Made by a program: the position numbers and the translations under genes
From: Sphingobacteriales bacterium
GTDB taxonomy: Bacteria > Bacteroidota > Bacteroidia > Chitinophagales > UBA2359
DNA: 64,000 bases
Direction of reading: 5' to 3'
Assembly (NCBI GenBank): GCA_016711295.1
Contig: JADJTE010000004.1
Location: 1-64,000, forward strand
The notes under the pieces: generated by a model
What the model saw: the letters and a program-made list of their open reading frames with translations, nothing else
Databases searched by the model: none
What the model was told of the DNA's origin: nothing
In this document: piece by piece, positions 13,001 through 24,194 of the stretch
Layout of the letters: every line of letters begins with the position of its first letter
How positions within the stretch are numbered: the stretch's first letter is position 1

Positions 13001-15232
13001 ATGTCTAAAATTCCTACGCAGTATATAGAACGGCAATTGCGCGACATTTTTACCGCTGCCGATTTTGCCCAACACAAAGCTCTGGTCTTAGGCAGTAATG
13101 TGTCGCCCTTAGCTATTTTGCGTTTATCTGCTCAATTTCCGTCGCTCAATTTGGCGCGAGAAAATATGATGTTGCTGCTCGACCAAAGCAGCGAGGGCGT
13201 AAATCGCGGCTTTTTATTGACCGATTTTAATCTGCATTTTTATGGCGGCTATTTGCCCATCGAAAAATTGGGCAGCCTGATAGATGATAAAGGCAATTTG
13301 AAAATGCCACAAGCCAATGGACTGCCACCCGAAATACAGCAAAAGATAGCGCGTTTATTGGCTGCTTTGTTGTCTTATAACGAAACTGCCGACAGTAATG
13401 CCGCCAAATATGCAGGACGACATTCGTCGGGGCAACCCATCGAGATTGTGATAAATGGCGCAAACGAAAAAAATACGAGCCTAAGCCCCGAAAAAGCCCG
13501 CGAGCAGGATTTGATAGACGAAGAATTGCTAAAAATGCTACAAGAAGAAGGCAATACCTTTGTTAAGGTCTGCGAGGAACTGGACAAAGACAAGGTGTTT
13601 AAAGAGACCGTACGCAAAATGGCTAACGACACCGATATTATTGTCAATGACCCTTCGGCTGCCGAACTGCTCACCCAAGACCTTATTAAACTGTTTCATA
13701 TTACATCCGAGTCTGACCGACAAGTGACCCGCCGCGAACAATTTGCCTTAGCCTATATGTTCGAACGCTTGGTGGGCGATGGTGATATGGCGGCAAGTAT
13801 CAAAATTGAACGCCTGAACGATATGGTGCGCAGCGAACAGTTTGCCCAGAATATCAATCAATTGCGCGAATTTAAAATATTTGATGTCAAAAGCGAATAT
13901 CCCGACGAGCTGCTATTGCCTGTTATACTGTCGCGCTTAGACCACGAACTATTAACCACCGTAGCCAATTTGCTCTACCGTTTTGCGTCCATAGTCCTGA
14001 AGGCAGATGGCAATGTGACAGCAGAAGAGGAGGCAGTACTCAAAAAGGTGATGGATATGTCGAGCCGACCCAAAAAAACGATGCAGAGCGTCAAACAAAC
14101 AGAATTTGATGACAAAAGCACGTTTGACGATGTGATTGCCGAACTCAATGCCTTAGTAGGGCTGAAAAATATTAAGGAAGACATCAAAACGTTGATAAAT
14201 TTTCTGAAAGTACAGAAAATGCGCGAAGAAAAAGGTTTGAGCAATACCGAACGCTCTATCCATTCAGTATTTATGGGACCTCCGGGCACGGGCAAAACGA
14301 CAGTAGCACGCCTATTAGCAAAAGTATACAAACATTTAGGTTTCTTAGAAAAAGGGCACTTGGTCGAAACCGACCGCGCGGGATTAGTGGCAGGCTATAT
14401 AGGACAAACCGCCATAAAGGTAGATGAAGTAGTAAAGGCTGCCTTAGACGGTGTATTGTTTATAGACGAGGCATACGCCCTAAGCCGAGGCGAAGGTGGT
14501 GGCGGAGATAAACGCGATTTCGGCTACGAAGCAGTAGAGGCACTGCTCAAACGCATGGAAGATAACCGCAAACGCTTGGTAGTTATCGTTGCGGGCTATC
14601 CCGACGAAATGGAAACATTTATCAAATCCAACCCAGGATTGCAATCGCGATTTACGCGCTATTTCAAATTTGAACACTATTCGCCCCAAGAATTGCTGCA
14701 AATCCTAAAAGATTTTGCCCATAAAGGACAATTCAAATTAACCGAAGATGCCGAAGAAAAATTGCTGTTTATCTTTGAAGAACTACACCAAAAACGCCAT
14801 AAAACATTTGGCAATGCCCGCGTAGCTCGCAATATATTTGAAAAATGCGTAGAACGACAAGCCAACCGCATTGTGAGTATTGCGCCTATTACCGAAGAAA
14901 TATTGATGACACTAACCGAGGAAGATGTGCCGCCCGTCAAAGAAACCGTGCAAGCGGTTATCGTGTTTGATGAGAAAAAAGAACAGGATTTGCAGCAATA
15001 TCAACCTACCCAGCAACAACCTGCCCTAACACCCGAAATGATGGCTACCATGATGGCAATGTCGAAAGTAGGCGATAATCCTGCCAATGAGGTGCAATTG
15101 ACCGACGACAAATCAGCAGAAGAAAACGCAGCAACTGATGTACCCACAACCGAAACACCCACAACCGAAACACCCACAACAGATACACCCACAACAGATA
15201 AGCCCAAAAAAACGCGCCGCAAACGCGATTGA
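13001..15232 (+). CDS. CbxX/CfxQ-type AAA+ ATPase with TerB-like domain
   Basis: 743 residues. Residues 1-170 are poorly characterised; about 245-355 resemble a TerB-like helical domain (acidic, helix-rich, ending LKADGNVTAEEEAVL). The AAA+ module starts near 375 (VGLKNIKED) with Walker A GPPGTGKT at about 425, the pore-loop region GYIGQT near 465, Walker B VLFIDEAYA near 485, and sensor/arginine-finger sequence NPGLQSRF near 545. This is the CbxX/CfxQ (EccA-like) group, which remodels protein complexes. The last 100 residues are low-complexity, ending in Thr-Pro-rich repeats (TPTTETPTTETPTTD) and a basic KKTRRKRD. The next gene, encoding a large secreted protein, starts 38 bp after its stop, so the two are probably co-transcribed. 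The client is unknown. Confidence 0.8.
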   Translation: MSKIPTQYIERQLRDIFTAADFAQHKALVLGSNVSPLAILRLSAQFPSLNLARENMMLLLDQSSEGVNRGFLLTDFNLHFYGGYLPIEKLGSLIDDKGNLKMPQANGLPPEIQQKIARLLAALLSYNETADSNAAKYAGRHSSGQPIEIVINGANEKNTSLSPEKAREQDLIDEELLKMLQEEGNTFVKVCEELDKDKVFKETVRKMANDTDIIVNDPSAAELLTQDLIKLFHITSESDRQVTRREQFALAYMFERLVGDGDMAASIKIERLNDMVRSEQFAQNINQLREFKIFDVKSEYPDELLLPVILSRLDHELLTTVANLLYRFASIVLKADGNVTAEEEAVLKKVMDMSSRPKKTMQSVKQTEFDDKSTFDDVIAELNALVGLKNIKEDIKTLINFLKVQKMREEKGLSNTERSIHSVFMGPPGTGKTTVARLLAKVYKHLGFLEKGHLVETDRAGLVAGYIGQTAIKVDEVVKAALDGVLFIDEAYALSRGEGGGGDKRDFGYEAVEALLKRMEDNRKRLVVIVAGYPDEMETFIKSNPGLQSRFTRYFKFEHYSPQELLQILKDFAHKGQFKLTEDAEEKLLFIFEELHQKRHKTFGNARVARNIFEKCVERQANRIVSIAPITEEILMTLTEEDVPPVKETVQAVIVFDEKKEQDLQQYQPTQQQPALTPEMMATMMAMSKVGDNPANEVQLTDDKSAEENAATDVPTTETPTTETPTTDTPTTDKPKKTRRKRD
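15133..15200 (+). repeat. 15-nt tandem repeat inside the ATPase gene
   Basis: About four units of the form ACCCACAACCGAAAC or ACCCACAACAGATAC encode TPTTE/TPTTD pentapeptides at the C-terminus of the AAA+ ATPase. Units keep frame; copy number could vary between strains without breaking the gene. Confidence 0.7.
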
Positions 15233-15270
15233 CCTCGCCTTACTCCAAACACCCCTTACTAAATATTGCC

Positions 15271-17775
15271 ATGTCAGCCTATGTTTGCCAACTCCGCCTC
15301 TATGCTGCCTTATTGAGTAGCGTATTACTAATACCGACCGCAGCCAGCTATGCTTGTTCGGGTGGTCCGCCCTTAGAACGTGCTTATGTAACCTATTTCG
15401 ATGCCGCTTTATCGAGCGACGACGCGAGTTATAAAATGTGCTATATCGATGCTGACCTATATAACCCCGAGTGGGATTATTATGATAAATCGCTTGTCGA
15501 TAGATACCAAGCTAACTTAATAGAGTGGCAGAGATATGCTGAAAACAAACCCGCCTTAGCCGATATCGCCGATATTATCTATGAACTTGACCCCGAAGCA
15601 CTAAAAACAGCTATCCTTCAACCCCTTAGCATCGGCAAATCCATTGCACCGCCTTTTGGCAATAACTTGTTTGTACGGCAGTTGGTGCTGAAAAAAGACA
15701 TTAGCGCGATCAAATACTTCGTGTATAGCCGTGAATGCGAACCTCATATCCAAGCCGAAGATATGTGGGAACCTAAGCCGCGCGATAAAGCGGCTATACA
15801 AGCACTTATCGAACGCGGTATAGCTAACTACAACGAATCGGCTTCCGAATTTTTGCGCCTTCGTTATGGATTTCAAGTAGTGCGTTTGGCGCATTATATG
15901 GGCAATTACGACCAAGCCCTTACCCTATACGACAAACTGATACAGCCCCTTGCCGATAAAGCGCAAACTACCCTCGTCAAGGAAAGTCAAGTATTATATT
16001 GGGCAATGGCACTAAAAGCAGGCGCACTCAAACAATTGCGGCGCGAAGGCGAATCACTCTATTATTTTAGCCGTGTTTTTGCCGCCAACCCGGACAAACG
16101 CGACATGGTATTGCTCAACTGTCGTGCCAAAAAATCGGATTGGGAAAAAGCCATCGCTATGGCTAAAACACCCCAAGAAAAGATAGCTATTTGGACTATC
16201 CGAGCCGCTACCAACAGCGATTTGAGCTTTGGCGAACTGAAAGCAGTCTGCCAGACCGATGCACAGTCGGCAGAAGCACAAGTATTATTGCTACGCGAAA
16301 TAAATAAAATAGAACGCAATTTATTGTCGCCTTATCTTACCCAATCGCTTACCGATACGGACGAGGAAGAAGAAGAACAAACCGAAGACGCGAGCATCAT
16401 ACATAAAAATCCTGCCGCCGCCTCGTTGCTGGGTAGTATCAGCGATTTTTTTAGCGATATTTGGGAATGGTTTATGGGACTTTTTCGAGGTAAAAACGGT
16501 TCGGCGGCTGCTGCTTCATCGGGCAAATATCCCAGAAGCCTTCAAAATGTCGGGTATATCCGCGAATTGCGCGATTTTGTAGCGCAAACTGCTGATGCTG
16601 CCCTCGTCAAACAACCTGCTCTATGGCATACCGCCGCTGCCTATTTGTCGTATCTATCAACCGACTACACCACTGCCAACCAACGCTTAGATTTGGTCAG
16701 AACAACGGATAAAAGCATTGTGCAGCAAGCCGATTTGGTGCGCGGCTTGACCCGAATCGCTACACAAGCCATTGATGCCGATACCGAAAATGACTTCTAT
16801 CGCGCTTTATCGGGCAAAAAACTTCCCGCCGATGAATATAATAATTATAGCGTGCCTGCTCGTGCCTTAGCCGCCATAGCCCAACAATATTTGCGCGAAG
16901 GCAATGTAGCCAAAGCCGCTTTGTGTTTTGATAAAGCCCAAGAATTATCTGCTACCAATGTATTGCTCGATAGCTATGCTACCCTTGCCCAATTAGATGA
17001 ACTATTAGCCTTAGCCGAAAAAACCAACAAATCGGCGTTTGAGCGATATCTGTTTAAAGACACTCGACTTCAGCGCGATGTCATCCTTGATATACAAGGC
17101 ACGCGCTTGATGCGCAAGGGCGATTATGCAGCAGCACTCAAAAAATATGAGGCAATCACGCCACGCTATTGGACAGCCCAACCTGAGAACGAATATAGAG
17201 AGGATTTTACCTCTTTTGAAACCAATTTCGACGAAAGCCCATTGACGGCACCTCAATTGCAAACATCGTTCAATAAATTGACCTTTGCCCGAAAAGTAAC
17301 CGAACTACAGCAAAAGGCTGCCGCCGACTCCAAAAAAGCCGCTACTTATTATTATCAACTCGGCAACGGATTTTATGGCTCGCCTTATTGGGGTTATAAC
17401 GACCATTTATGGCAGGGGAATTTGTTATATACGATAGGGTATGGCGATTATGTAGAGTATCCGCTAAACTTGCCAAATCTACTCGACTCGCTGATTTTAA
17501 GCCAACAACAATTGCGCAATGAATATGGCAAACGCGACCACGCCTTCAAATTTTATGCCCAAGCCGTAGATGCAGCACAAAATGACACGGAGTTAGCCGC
17601 GCAGGCAGCTTATATGGCGCAAGATTGCCCATTTAATCCTTTTGCCTCTTTTCATTCTTCCGATACAACCAACTTGACCTATGCCAAGTTGCTACAAAAA
17701 AAATTCAGCCAAACCGCTTTTATCCGCGATTTGATAAAAGAATGTGCCACAGCCCGCGACTTTATGCGTAGATAA
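15271..17775 (+). CDS. large secreted TPR-like protein, function unknown
   Basis: 834 residues from the ATG at 15271. I prefer it to an upstream TTG because it opens directly with a signal peptide, MSAYVCQLRLYAALLSSVLL, cleaved around TAASYAC; Cys after cleavage also allows a lipoprotein. The mature protein is helical with repeating motifs of the TPR/SEL type (e.g. YDQALTLYDKLIQPLADKAQ, GNVAKAALCFDKAQELSA, RKGDYAAALKKYEAI). Around residues 385-420 a segment with ISDFFSDIWEWFMGLF could be amphipathic or membrane-associated. No catalytic motif is seen. It sits just behind the AAA+ ATPase gene, so the two may act together, but nothing in the sequence states how. Confidence 0.7.
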   Translation: MSAYVCQLRLYAALLSSVLLIPTAASYACSGGPPLERAYVTYFDAALSSDDASYKMCYIDADLYNPEWDYYDKSLVDRYQANLIEWQRYAENKPALADIADIIYELDPEALKTAILQPLSIGKSIAPPFGNNLFVRQLVLKKDISAIKYFVYSRECEPHIQAEDMWEPKPRDKAAIQALIERGIANYNESASEFLRLRYGFQVVRLAHYMGNYDQALTLYDKLIQPLADKAQTTLVKESQVLYWAMALKAGALKQLRREGESLYYFSRVFAANPDKRDMVLLNCRAKKSDWEKAIAMAKTPQEKIAIWTIRAATNSDLSFGELKAVCQTDAQSAEAQVLLLREINKIERNLLSPYLTQSLTDTDEEEEEQTEDASIIHKNPAAASLLGSISDFFSDIWEWFMGLFRGKNGSAAAASSGKYPRSLQNVGYIRELRDFVAQTADAALVKQPALWHTAAAYLSYLSTDYTTANQRLDLVRTTDKSIVQQADLVRGLTRIATQAIDADTENDFYRALSGKKLPADEYNNYSVPARALAAIAQQYLREGNVAKAALCFDKAQELSATNVLLDSYATLAQLDELLALAEKTNKSAFERYLFKDTRLQRDVILDIQGTRLMRKGDYAAALKKYEAITPRYWTAQPENEYREDFTSFETNFDESPLTAPQLQTSFNKLTFARKVTELQQKAAADSKKAATYYYQLGNGFYGSPYWGYNDHLWQGNLLYTIGYGDYVEYPLNLPNLLDSLILSQQQLRNEYGKRDHAFKFYAQAVDAAQNDTELAAQAAYMAQDCPFNPFASFHSSDTTNLTYAKLLQKKFSQTAFIRDLIKECATARDFMRR

Positions 17776-17802
17776 GGGCTGAGTTACCTATCTTACTATA
17801 CC

Positions 17803-19001
17803 ATGCCCGACCCCTATCCGCGCCTAATACTTGATGAGCGCAAAGCCAATCTGCTCGACCGCCGCCACCCTTGGCTATTTACAGGAGCCGTGCGCCGCGC
17901 CGAAGGAAAACCACAAGAAGGCGACCCCATACATATAGCCCTGCCCGACGGAACAGTGCTTGCTACAGCGCATTACCAAGCCGAAGGCAGTATAGCAGCC
18001 CGTATCTTAGCCTTTGAAAAACGAGTTATCGATGCCGACTTTGGATACAACGCCTACAAAATGCCCTGAAAACTCGCCAAGCAGCCCACCTGACCAATAA
18101 CCCTGAGACCAACACTTTTCGCTGGGTACATGCCGAAGGTGATGGGCTGCCAGGACTGATTATTGATTATTATAATGGCACTGTCGTGCTGCAAGCGCAT
18201 AGCGGCGGTATGTGGCGGGCGAGGTATGATATCTGCCAAGCCCTACAAGCGGTGATGGGCAGCCGCCTGCAAGCCGTCTATGACAAAAGTGCCGAAACCT
18301 TGGCGGCGGGTAGCCAATTGGTAGCTAATAACGGCTATTTGTATGGCACAGGTACGGGCAATACCATTGCACAAGAAAATGGTTTGCAGTTCAAAATTGA
18401 TTGGCAAAGCGGGCAAAAAACGGGATTTTTTATTGACCAACGCGACAACCGACACTTGGTAGCCCATTACGCCCCTCAAAGGCGCGTGCTGAATACTTTT
18501 TGCTATACGGGCGGATTTTCTGCTTATGCCCTACGTGCGGGCGCTGCGCTTGTACACTCCATAGACAGTTCGGGGAGGGCTATTGCTCTAACAGACGAAA
18601 ATATAGCCCTTAATGGTTTTGCCCAAGCACAACACCAGAGCTATCAAGCCGACACACTCCACTTTTTGCAACAAAGCCCTCATAGTGCCTACGACCTCAT
18701 TATCTTAGACCCACCCGCCTATGCCAAGCACCTAAGTGCCCGCCACAAAGCAGTTCAGGGCTATAAACGCCTCAACGCGCTTGCCTTGCAACGCATCGCG
18801 TCGGGCGGTATTTTATTCACCTTTTCGTGTTCGGCAGTCGTGACACGGCAGTTATTTTATGATACCATTACCGCCGCTGCCATCGAAGCCCAAAGACCTG
18901 TGCGCGTATTACATCACCTCTACCAACCGCCCGACCACCCCGTAAGCCTATTTCACCCCGAAGGTAAATATTTGAAAGGTTTGGTGTTGTATTGCGAGTA
19001 A
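17803..19001 (+). CDS. rlmI: class I SAM-dependent rRNA (cytosine-C5) methyltransferase, RlmI-like (frameshifted)
   Basis: The N-terminal piece (17803-about 18045) shows a PUA-type RNA-binding domain (HPWLFTGAVRR, GDPIHIALPDG). The remainder has the EEHD/RlmI catalytic domain: GLPGLIIDYYNG, KTGFFIDQRDNR, SAM-binding VLNTFCYTGGFSAYALRAGA, and DLIILDPPAYAK followed by FTFSCSA containing the catalytic Cys. This family methylates C1962 of 23S rRNA (E. coli numbering) or related sites. The frame breaks at about 18042, where GAC-TTT-GGATAC becomes DFWIQRLQNALKTRQAAHL if one T is added to the T3 run; I take this as a base-call error. Full length would be about 400 residues, normal for the family. 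It converges on rpoC. Confidence 0.82.
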
Positions 19002-19031
19002 CAGAACGCATATTTTTTACAAAAAAAACAA

Positions 19032-19073
19032 AACGCGGCAACGATAGTTGATAATACTATCATTGCCGCGTTG
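19032..19073. terminator. bidirectional terminator between the methyltransferase gene and rpoC
   Basis: A long stem, AACGCGGCAACGATAGT-tgataat-ACTATCATTGCCGCGTT, with one mismatch, lies between two convergent genes with an A-run before it and T-rich sequence after it. It can serve both strands. Confidence 0.75.
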
Positions 19074-19100
19074 GTCGTATTGTTCGTGCCTGTTTAGGGA

Positions 19101-22100
19101 TTAGCGCATGATTTTTTCGTGCGAATATTCCTTTTTGGGCTGTTTGCCATCGTCGGTTTTGAGGCTGACATTCATATCGCGGAAAGCGAACTGACCCGTA
19201 CCAGCGGGGATAAGGTGCCCGACGATGACGTTTTCTTTCAGACCTTGCAAACCGTCGCGCTTGGCGGTGATAGCAGCTTGGCTCAGTACTTTGGTGGTCT
19301 CTTGGAACGATGCCGCCGAAATCCAACTACTTGTACCCAAGGATGCGCGGGTAATACCTTGCAACAAGGGTTTGCTGGTGGCGGGTACGGCATTGCGGTA
19401 TTGTACCAATTGATGGTCGTGGCGGCGCAGGTACGAATTTTCTTCGCGCAATTGGCGTAGTGATACGATTTGTCCTACTTTGAGCTTGGTCGAAGCACCT
19501 ATTTCGGTCACTACTTTTTTGTCGAAAATATGGTCGTTTTCTTCGATAAACTCGAATTTATCAACTGCTGCATTTTCCATCAAGCGCGTATCGCCTGGGT
19601 CAACCACTTGCACTTTGCGCATCATTTGGCGCACAATTACTTCTATATGTTTATCGTTGATACCTACACCTTGCAAGCGATACACCTCTTGTACTTCATT
19701 CACCAAGTACGACTGAACGGCAAATGTGCCCATGATATTGAGAATATCGGCGGGGGTGATAGCTCCGTCTGATAAAGGACGACCTGCTTTCACAAAGTCG
19801 TTTTGGTGTACTTGTATGTGTTTGGACAGCGGAACCATATATTTGCGCTCTTCGCCCTCTTTCGATACGATGATGATTTCTTGATTACCGCGTTTGATTT
19901 TGCCGAAACGCACCTCACCATCAATTTCTGATACTACGGCGGGGTTTGATGGGTTTCGGGCTTCGAACAACTCGGTAACGCGGGGCAGACCGCCTGTGAT
20001 GTCGCGTACTTTGCTCAAAGAGCGTGGTATTTTTACTAAGACCTCGCCGCTGTGCACTTCGTCTTTATCATCAACGATGATATGCGAGCCAACGGGTAGG
20101 TTATAAGTAAATAGCAATTGTCCGTTGCTGTCTTCGACTTGAATGGCGGGGATACGGGTTTTGTCGCGCGATTCGATAATTACTTTCTCGCGGAAGCCCG
20201 TTTGTTCGTCCAATTCTTCGCGGTAAGTGATGTTTTCGACGATGCTGTCGAAGCGCACGTGCCCTGCGTATTCTGATACGATGACCGCATTGTAGGGGTC
20301 CCATTCGCAGATAACATCGCCTTTGGCGAGCGACTGCCCATCTTCTACCATCAGCGTTGCGCCGTATGGGATATTATTGCTTACTAATTGGCGGCCTGTT
20401 TTGGGGTCGACGATGCGTATTTCGCCTGTACGCCCCAACACGGTTACGAGCGAATTGCCTTCTTCGTCGGTATGGATAACGGTACGCACAGCGTCAAATT
20501 CGATAACGCCGTCAAATTTGGCGCGTAGTTTCGATTCTGTAGCGATGTTCGATGCCGTACCACCGACGTGGAAAGTTCGGAGGGTAAGCTGCGTACCGGG
20601 TTCGCCAATAGATTGGGCGGCAATGATACCGACAGCGTCGCCGATTTGGGCTATACGATTGGTAGCTAAGTTTCGACCATAGCATTTGGCACAAACGCCG
20701 TGCCGCGATTCGCAAGTAAGTACCGAACGGATTTCGACCGTTTCGATGCCCGTATTTTCGTCGATATGGCGGGCGGTTTCGGGTGTGACCTCTTCGCCTG
20801 AGCCGATAATCAGTTCATCAGTAATGGGGTCGAATACGTCGTTGAGTACTACGCGACCCAAAATGCGCTCGTATAGTGGTTCAACTACTTCTTCGTTGTC
20901 TTTGAGTGCCCCGATTTCTATCCCGCGCAGTGTGCCGCAGTCTACTTCGGTGATGATAGCGTCTTGGGCTACGTCCACCAAACGGCGGGTTAGATAACCT
21001 GCGTCTGCTGTTTTGAGGGCGGTATCTGCCAAACCTTTTCGGGCACCGTGTGTAGAGATAAAGTACTCTAAGACGGACAATCCTTGTTTGAAACTCGCTA
21101 AGATAGGATTTTCGACAATTTCGGGTCCGGCAGCACCCGATTTGCGGGGTTTTGCCATTAGCCCGCGCAGGCCTGCTAATTGGCGGATTTGTTCTTTAGA
21201 ACCACGCGCCCCTGAATCGTACATCATATACACGGGGTTGAAGCCTTGTCGGTCTTTCTCGAACATTTCCATTACTTGCGAAGCGATACGGGTTTGGAGG
21301 TGCGTCCAGGCGTCAATGACTTGGTTGTATCGTTCGTTGTTGGTAATGAGACCCATTTCGTAGTTCATCGCTACTTCGTCGACCTCAGATTGAGCTTGTT
21401 CGATAAAGCGTTCTTTGTCGGGTGGATTGACCAAGTCTTTTAAGCTAAACGACAAGCCTCCGCGGAACGCCCATTCGAAGCCCATTTTTTTGATGTCGTC
21501 TAGGAATTGTGCGCCACGCGCTACGCCCACTGTTTCGATGACGTGGCTGATGATGCGGCGCAGGGCTTTTTTCGACAATACGTCGTTGATATAGCCTGCT
21601 TCGGGCGGTACGACTTGGTTAAACAAGACGCGCCCGCAGGTAGTAGTCATTAATTGTCGTTTGTACGTGCCATCTTTTTGCCACAGCGATAAACGCACGC
21701 GGATGCCTGCATGTAGGTCTAATTGTCCTTCGTTATAGGCGATAATTACTTCTTCTGCCGAGTAGAAAGCGCGTCCTTCGCCTTTGACGGGGGCATCGGG
21801 TGTGCTTTTGCGTTCTTTGGTGATATAGTAAAGCCCCAATACCATGTCTTGCGATGGTACGGAGATAGGTACTCCGTTTTGGGGGTGCAGGATATTGTGC
21901 GACGACAACATGAGCAATTGAGCTTCGAGAACGGCGGCGTTGCTTAGGGGTACGTGTACCGCCATTTGGTCGCCGTCAAAGTCGGCGTTGAATGCCGTAC
22001 ATACTAAGGGGTGTAGTTGTATGGCTTTGCCTTCTATCATTTTGGGTTGGAAGGCTTGGATAGACAATCGGTGTAGGGTAGGGGCACGGTTGAGCAATAT

Positions 22101-23394
22101 GGGGTGTCCGCGCATGACGTTTTCGAGGATATCCCAGATGACCGATTCTTTTTTATCTACTTGTTTTTTAGCCGATTTGACTGTTTTTACGATGCCGCGC
22201 TCGATGAGTTTGCGTATAATGAAAGGTTTAAACAGTTCGGCAGCCATATCTTTGGGAATGCCGCACTCGTGCATTTTGAGTTCTGGACCTACGACAATAA
22301 CCGAGCGACCCGAATAATCTACCCTTTTTCCGAGTAGGTTTTGGCGGAACCGTCCTTGTTTGCCTTTTAGTACGTCGCTCAACGATTTGAGGGCACGCCC
22401 GCCTTCGGCTTTGACGGCGTTGGATTTGCGCGAGTTGTCGAACAGCGAGTCCACAGCTTCCTGCAACATGCGTTTTTCGTTGCGCAAAATAACTTCTGGT
22501 GCTTTTATCTCGATGAGGCGTTTTAGGCGGTTGTTGCGTATAATGACGCGGCGATATAGGTCGTTGAGGTCGGAGCTGGCAAACCTGCCGCCATCTAAGG
22601 GAACTAAGGGGCGCAGTTCGGGTGGAATGACGGGTAGGTATTGCACTATCATCCATTCGGGGCGGTTTTCCATGACGCTATTAGCGTCGCGGAATGCCTC
22701 GACGATAGACAAGCGTTTGAGGGCTTCGGCTTTGCGTTGTTGCGATGTTTCGCCGGCGGCTTGGTGGCGCAATTGGTCTGATAGGTCGTCTAAGTTGATG
22801 CGCTGCAAGAGGTCTTGTACGGCATCGGCACCCATTTTGGCGATAAATTTATCGGGGTCGGTATCTTCGAGCAGTTGGTTTTCGCGGGGTAGTTTTTCGA
22901 TAACTTCTAAATAATCCTCTTCGCTCAACAGTTGGAGGTCTTTACACTCGCTTATGCCTGGTTGGACAACGACGTATCGCTCGTAATAGATGATGCTTTC
23001 TAATTTTTTGGACGATAGCCCTAAGAGGTAGCCAATTTTGTTGGGCAGTGATTTAAAATACCAGATATGCACCACGGGCACGACCAATTTGATGTGTCCC
23101 ATGCGCTCGCGGCGCACCTTTTTTTCGGTGACTTCTACGCCACAACGGTCGCAGACTATACCGCGATAGCGAATACGCTTATATTTGCCGCAAAAGCATT
23201 CGTAGTCCTTGATAGGGCCAAATATGCGTTCGCAGAACAAGCCATCGCGTTCGGGTTTGTAGGTACGATAGTTGATAGTTTCGGGCTTTAAGACTTCTCC
23301 TTTTGACCGTTCCAATATCGTATCGGGCGACGATAGGCAGATGGTGATGTTAGAGAAGTTGCTCGTTACTTTTTCTTCTTTTGAAAGGAGGCAT
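19101..23394 (-). CDS. rpoC: RNA polymerase beta' subunit
   Basis: About 1,430 residues. Visible landmarks are the N-terminal zinc site with CFCGKYKR and VCDRCGVE, the clamp/switch sequence RQNLLGKRVDYSGRSVIVVG, the catalytic NADFDGDQMAVHVPLS (three Asp holding Mg2+, near residue 470), the bridge-helix/trigger-loop region and the second zinc site CESRHGVCAKCYG near 895. The open frame could be extended upstream to 23516, but the extra N-terminal 40 residues look like translated leader. The ATG at 23394 begins MPPFKRRK, very like RpoC N-termini in this phylum; it leads into VTSNFSNITICLSSP if one A is removed from the A5 run at about 23370, so a small frameshift is likely. Most bacteria have rpoB immediately upstream; here the gene has its own promoter and a divergent lipoprotein gene behind it. 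Confidence 0.95.
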
Positions 23395-23537
23395 ATAGTA
23401 AAATAGGTTGTTTTTTTAGCTTGGATAACATAACAAAACGCCACAACGCCGACGTAATTCGAGTTTACGCGTACAGCGTTGTAGCTATCAAGAGATGCAG
23501 GGCAAAAATACCGCAACTGATATTTAGTTTAAGGGTG

Positions 23538-23545
23538 CAAAGGTA
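23538..23545 (-). promoter_or_regulatory. rpoC promoter -7 box
   Basis: Minus strand TACCTTTG, followed by CACCC, about 145 bp before the proposed rpoC start. It supports transcription of rpoC as a stand-alone gene. Confidence 0.6.
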
Positions 23546-23944
23546 CGGTTTTTTTTTGAAATGTGCGCTGTTTTTTTGTTGTATTTTTTTGTTTTTCTGA
23601 GGGAGATGCTATTGGTGCTTGTTTGGATAGGTCCAAATTTGAGTGATATGGGTCATTTATCAGTATTTGGGCATTCCGTAAAGATGTTCTGGTGTATGGG
23701 TGTAATTAGGCTTTTTACAAAAAAACGCATATTGGAATATCAATGGATCCGGTTTTATAGATACGCACAGATTTTTGCAAGAAAGCTGTAATTATGATGC
23801 TTGGTTTTTGCAAATGTTAAGTACTGTTAAATCCGAAATGCTTTTTTTTTGCCCTTAGATACAAAAAATAAAGCAAAAACGATACGAGCAATAACAAACA
23901 CCGTATATTTGCGGCACTTTTAACCTCCAACTTCATTCCAAACG
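23546..23944. other. rpoC-lipoprotein gene intergenic region
   Basis: A 400-bp divergent intergenic region, T-rich. The plus-strand frame 23561-23791 (76 codons) overlaps the upstream side of the rpoC promoter, has no recognisable domain and is probably spurious. TATATTTG at 23904-23911 is the likely -7 box of the lipoprotein gene, 34 bp before its ATG. No rpoB remnant is visible. Confidence 0.55.
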
Positions 23945-24145
23945 ATGAAAAAAACGTTATTACACTTATGCGCATTGGTCACTTTGACCCTTGGTTTTGT
24001 TAGCTTTACAGGTTGTGCGGGCGAAGCCCCCAAAAAAGCAGAGGAAACTCCTGCTACTGAGCAACCTGCTACACAGCCCGCCGCTACACAGCCCGCAGAC
24101 ACAGCCCACCAGCATGCTCCTGGCGACACCACCCACAAACACTAA
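23945..24145 (+). CDS. small Thr/Pro/Gln-rich lipoprotein
   Basis: 66 residues: an MKKTLLHLCALVTLTLGFVS signal peptide with lipobox FTGC at about 20-26, then a short low-complexity tail rich in Ala, Thr, Pro and Gln (ATEQPATQPAATQPADTAHQ), ending in His-rich HQHAPGDTTHKH. The His residues could bind metal, but this is a guess. It has a Bacteroidetes promoter and a downstream terminator hairpin, so it is probably expressed as a single-gene unit. No known family. Confidence 0.7.
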   Translation: MKKTLLHLCALVTLTLGFVSFTGCAGEAPKKAEETPATEQPATQPAATQPADTAHQHAPGDTTHKH

Positions 24146-24194
24146 TAGTTCTCGACTTTTTGGTTCGTAGCTATTTTGTTGCTTGTATAGCGCA

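Noticed and set aside
23561..23791. 76-codon plus-strand frame between rpoC and the small lipoprotein gene
   Set aside because: No recognisable domain or start context, and it lies in T-rich intergenic DNA next to promoter boxes.
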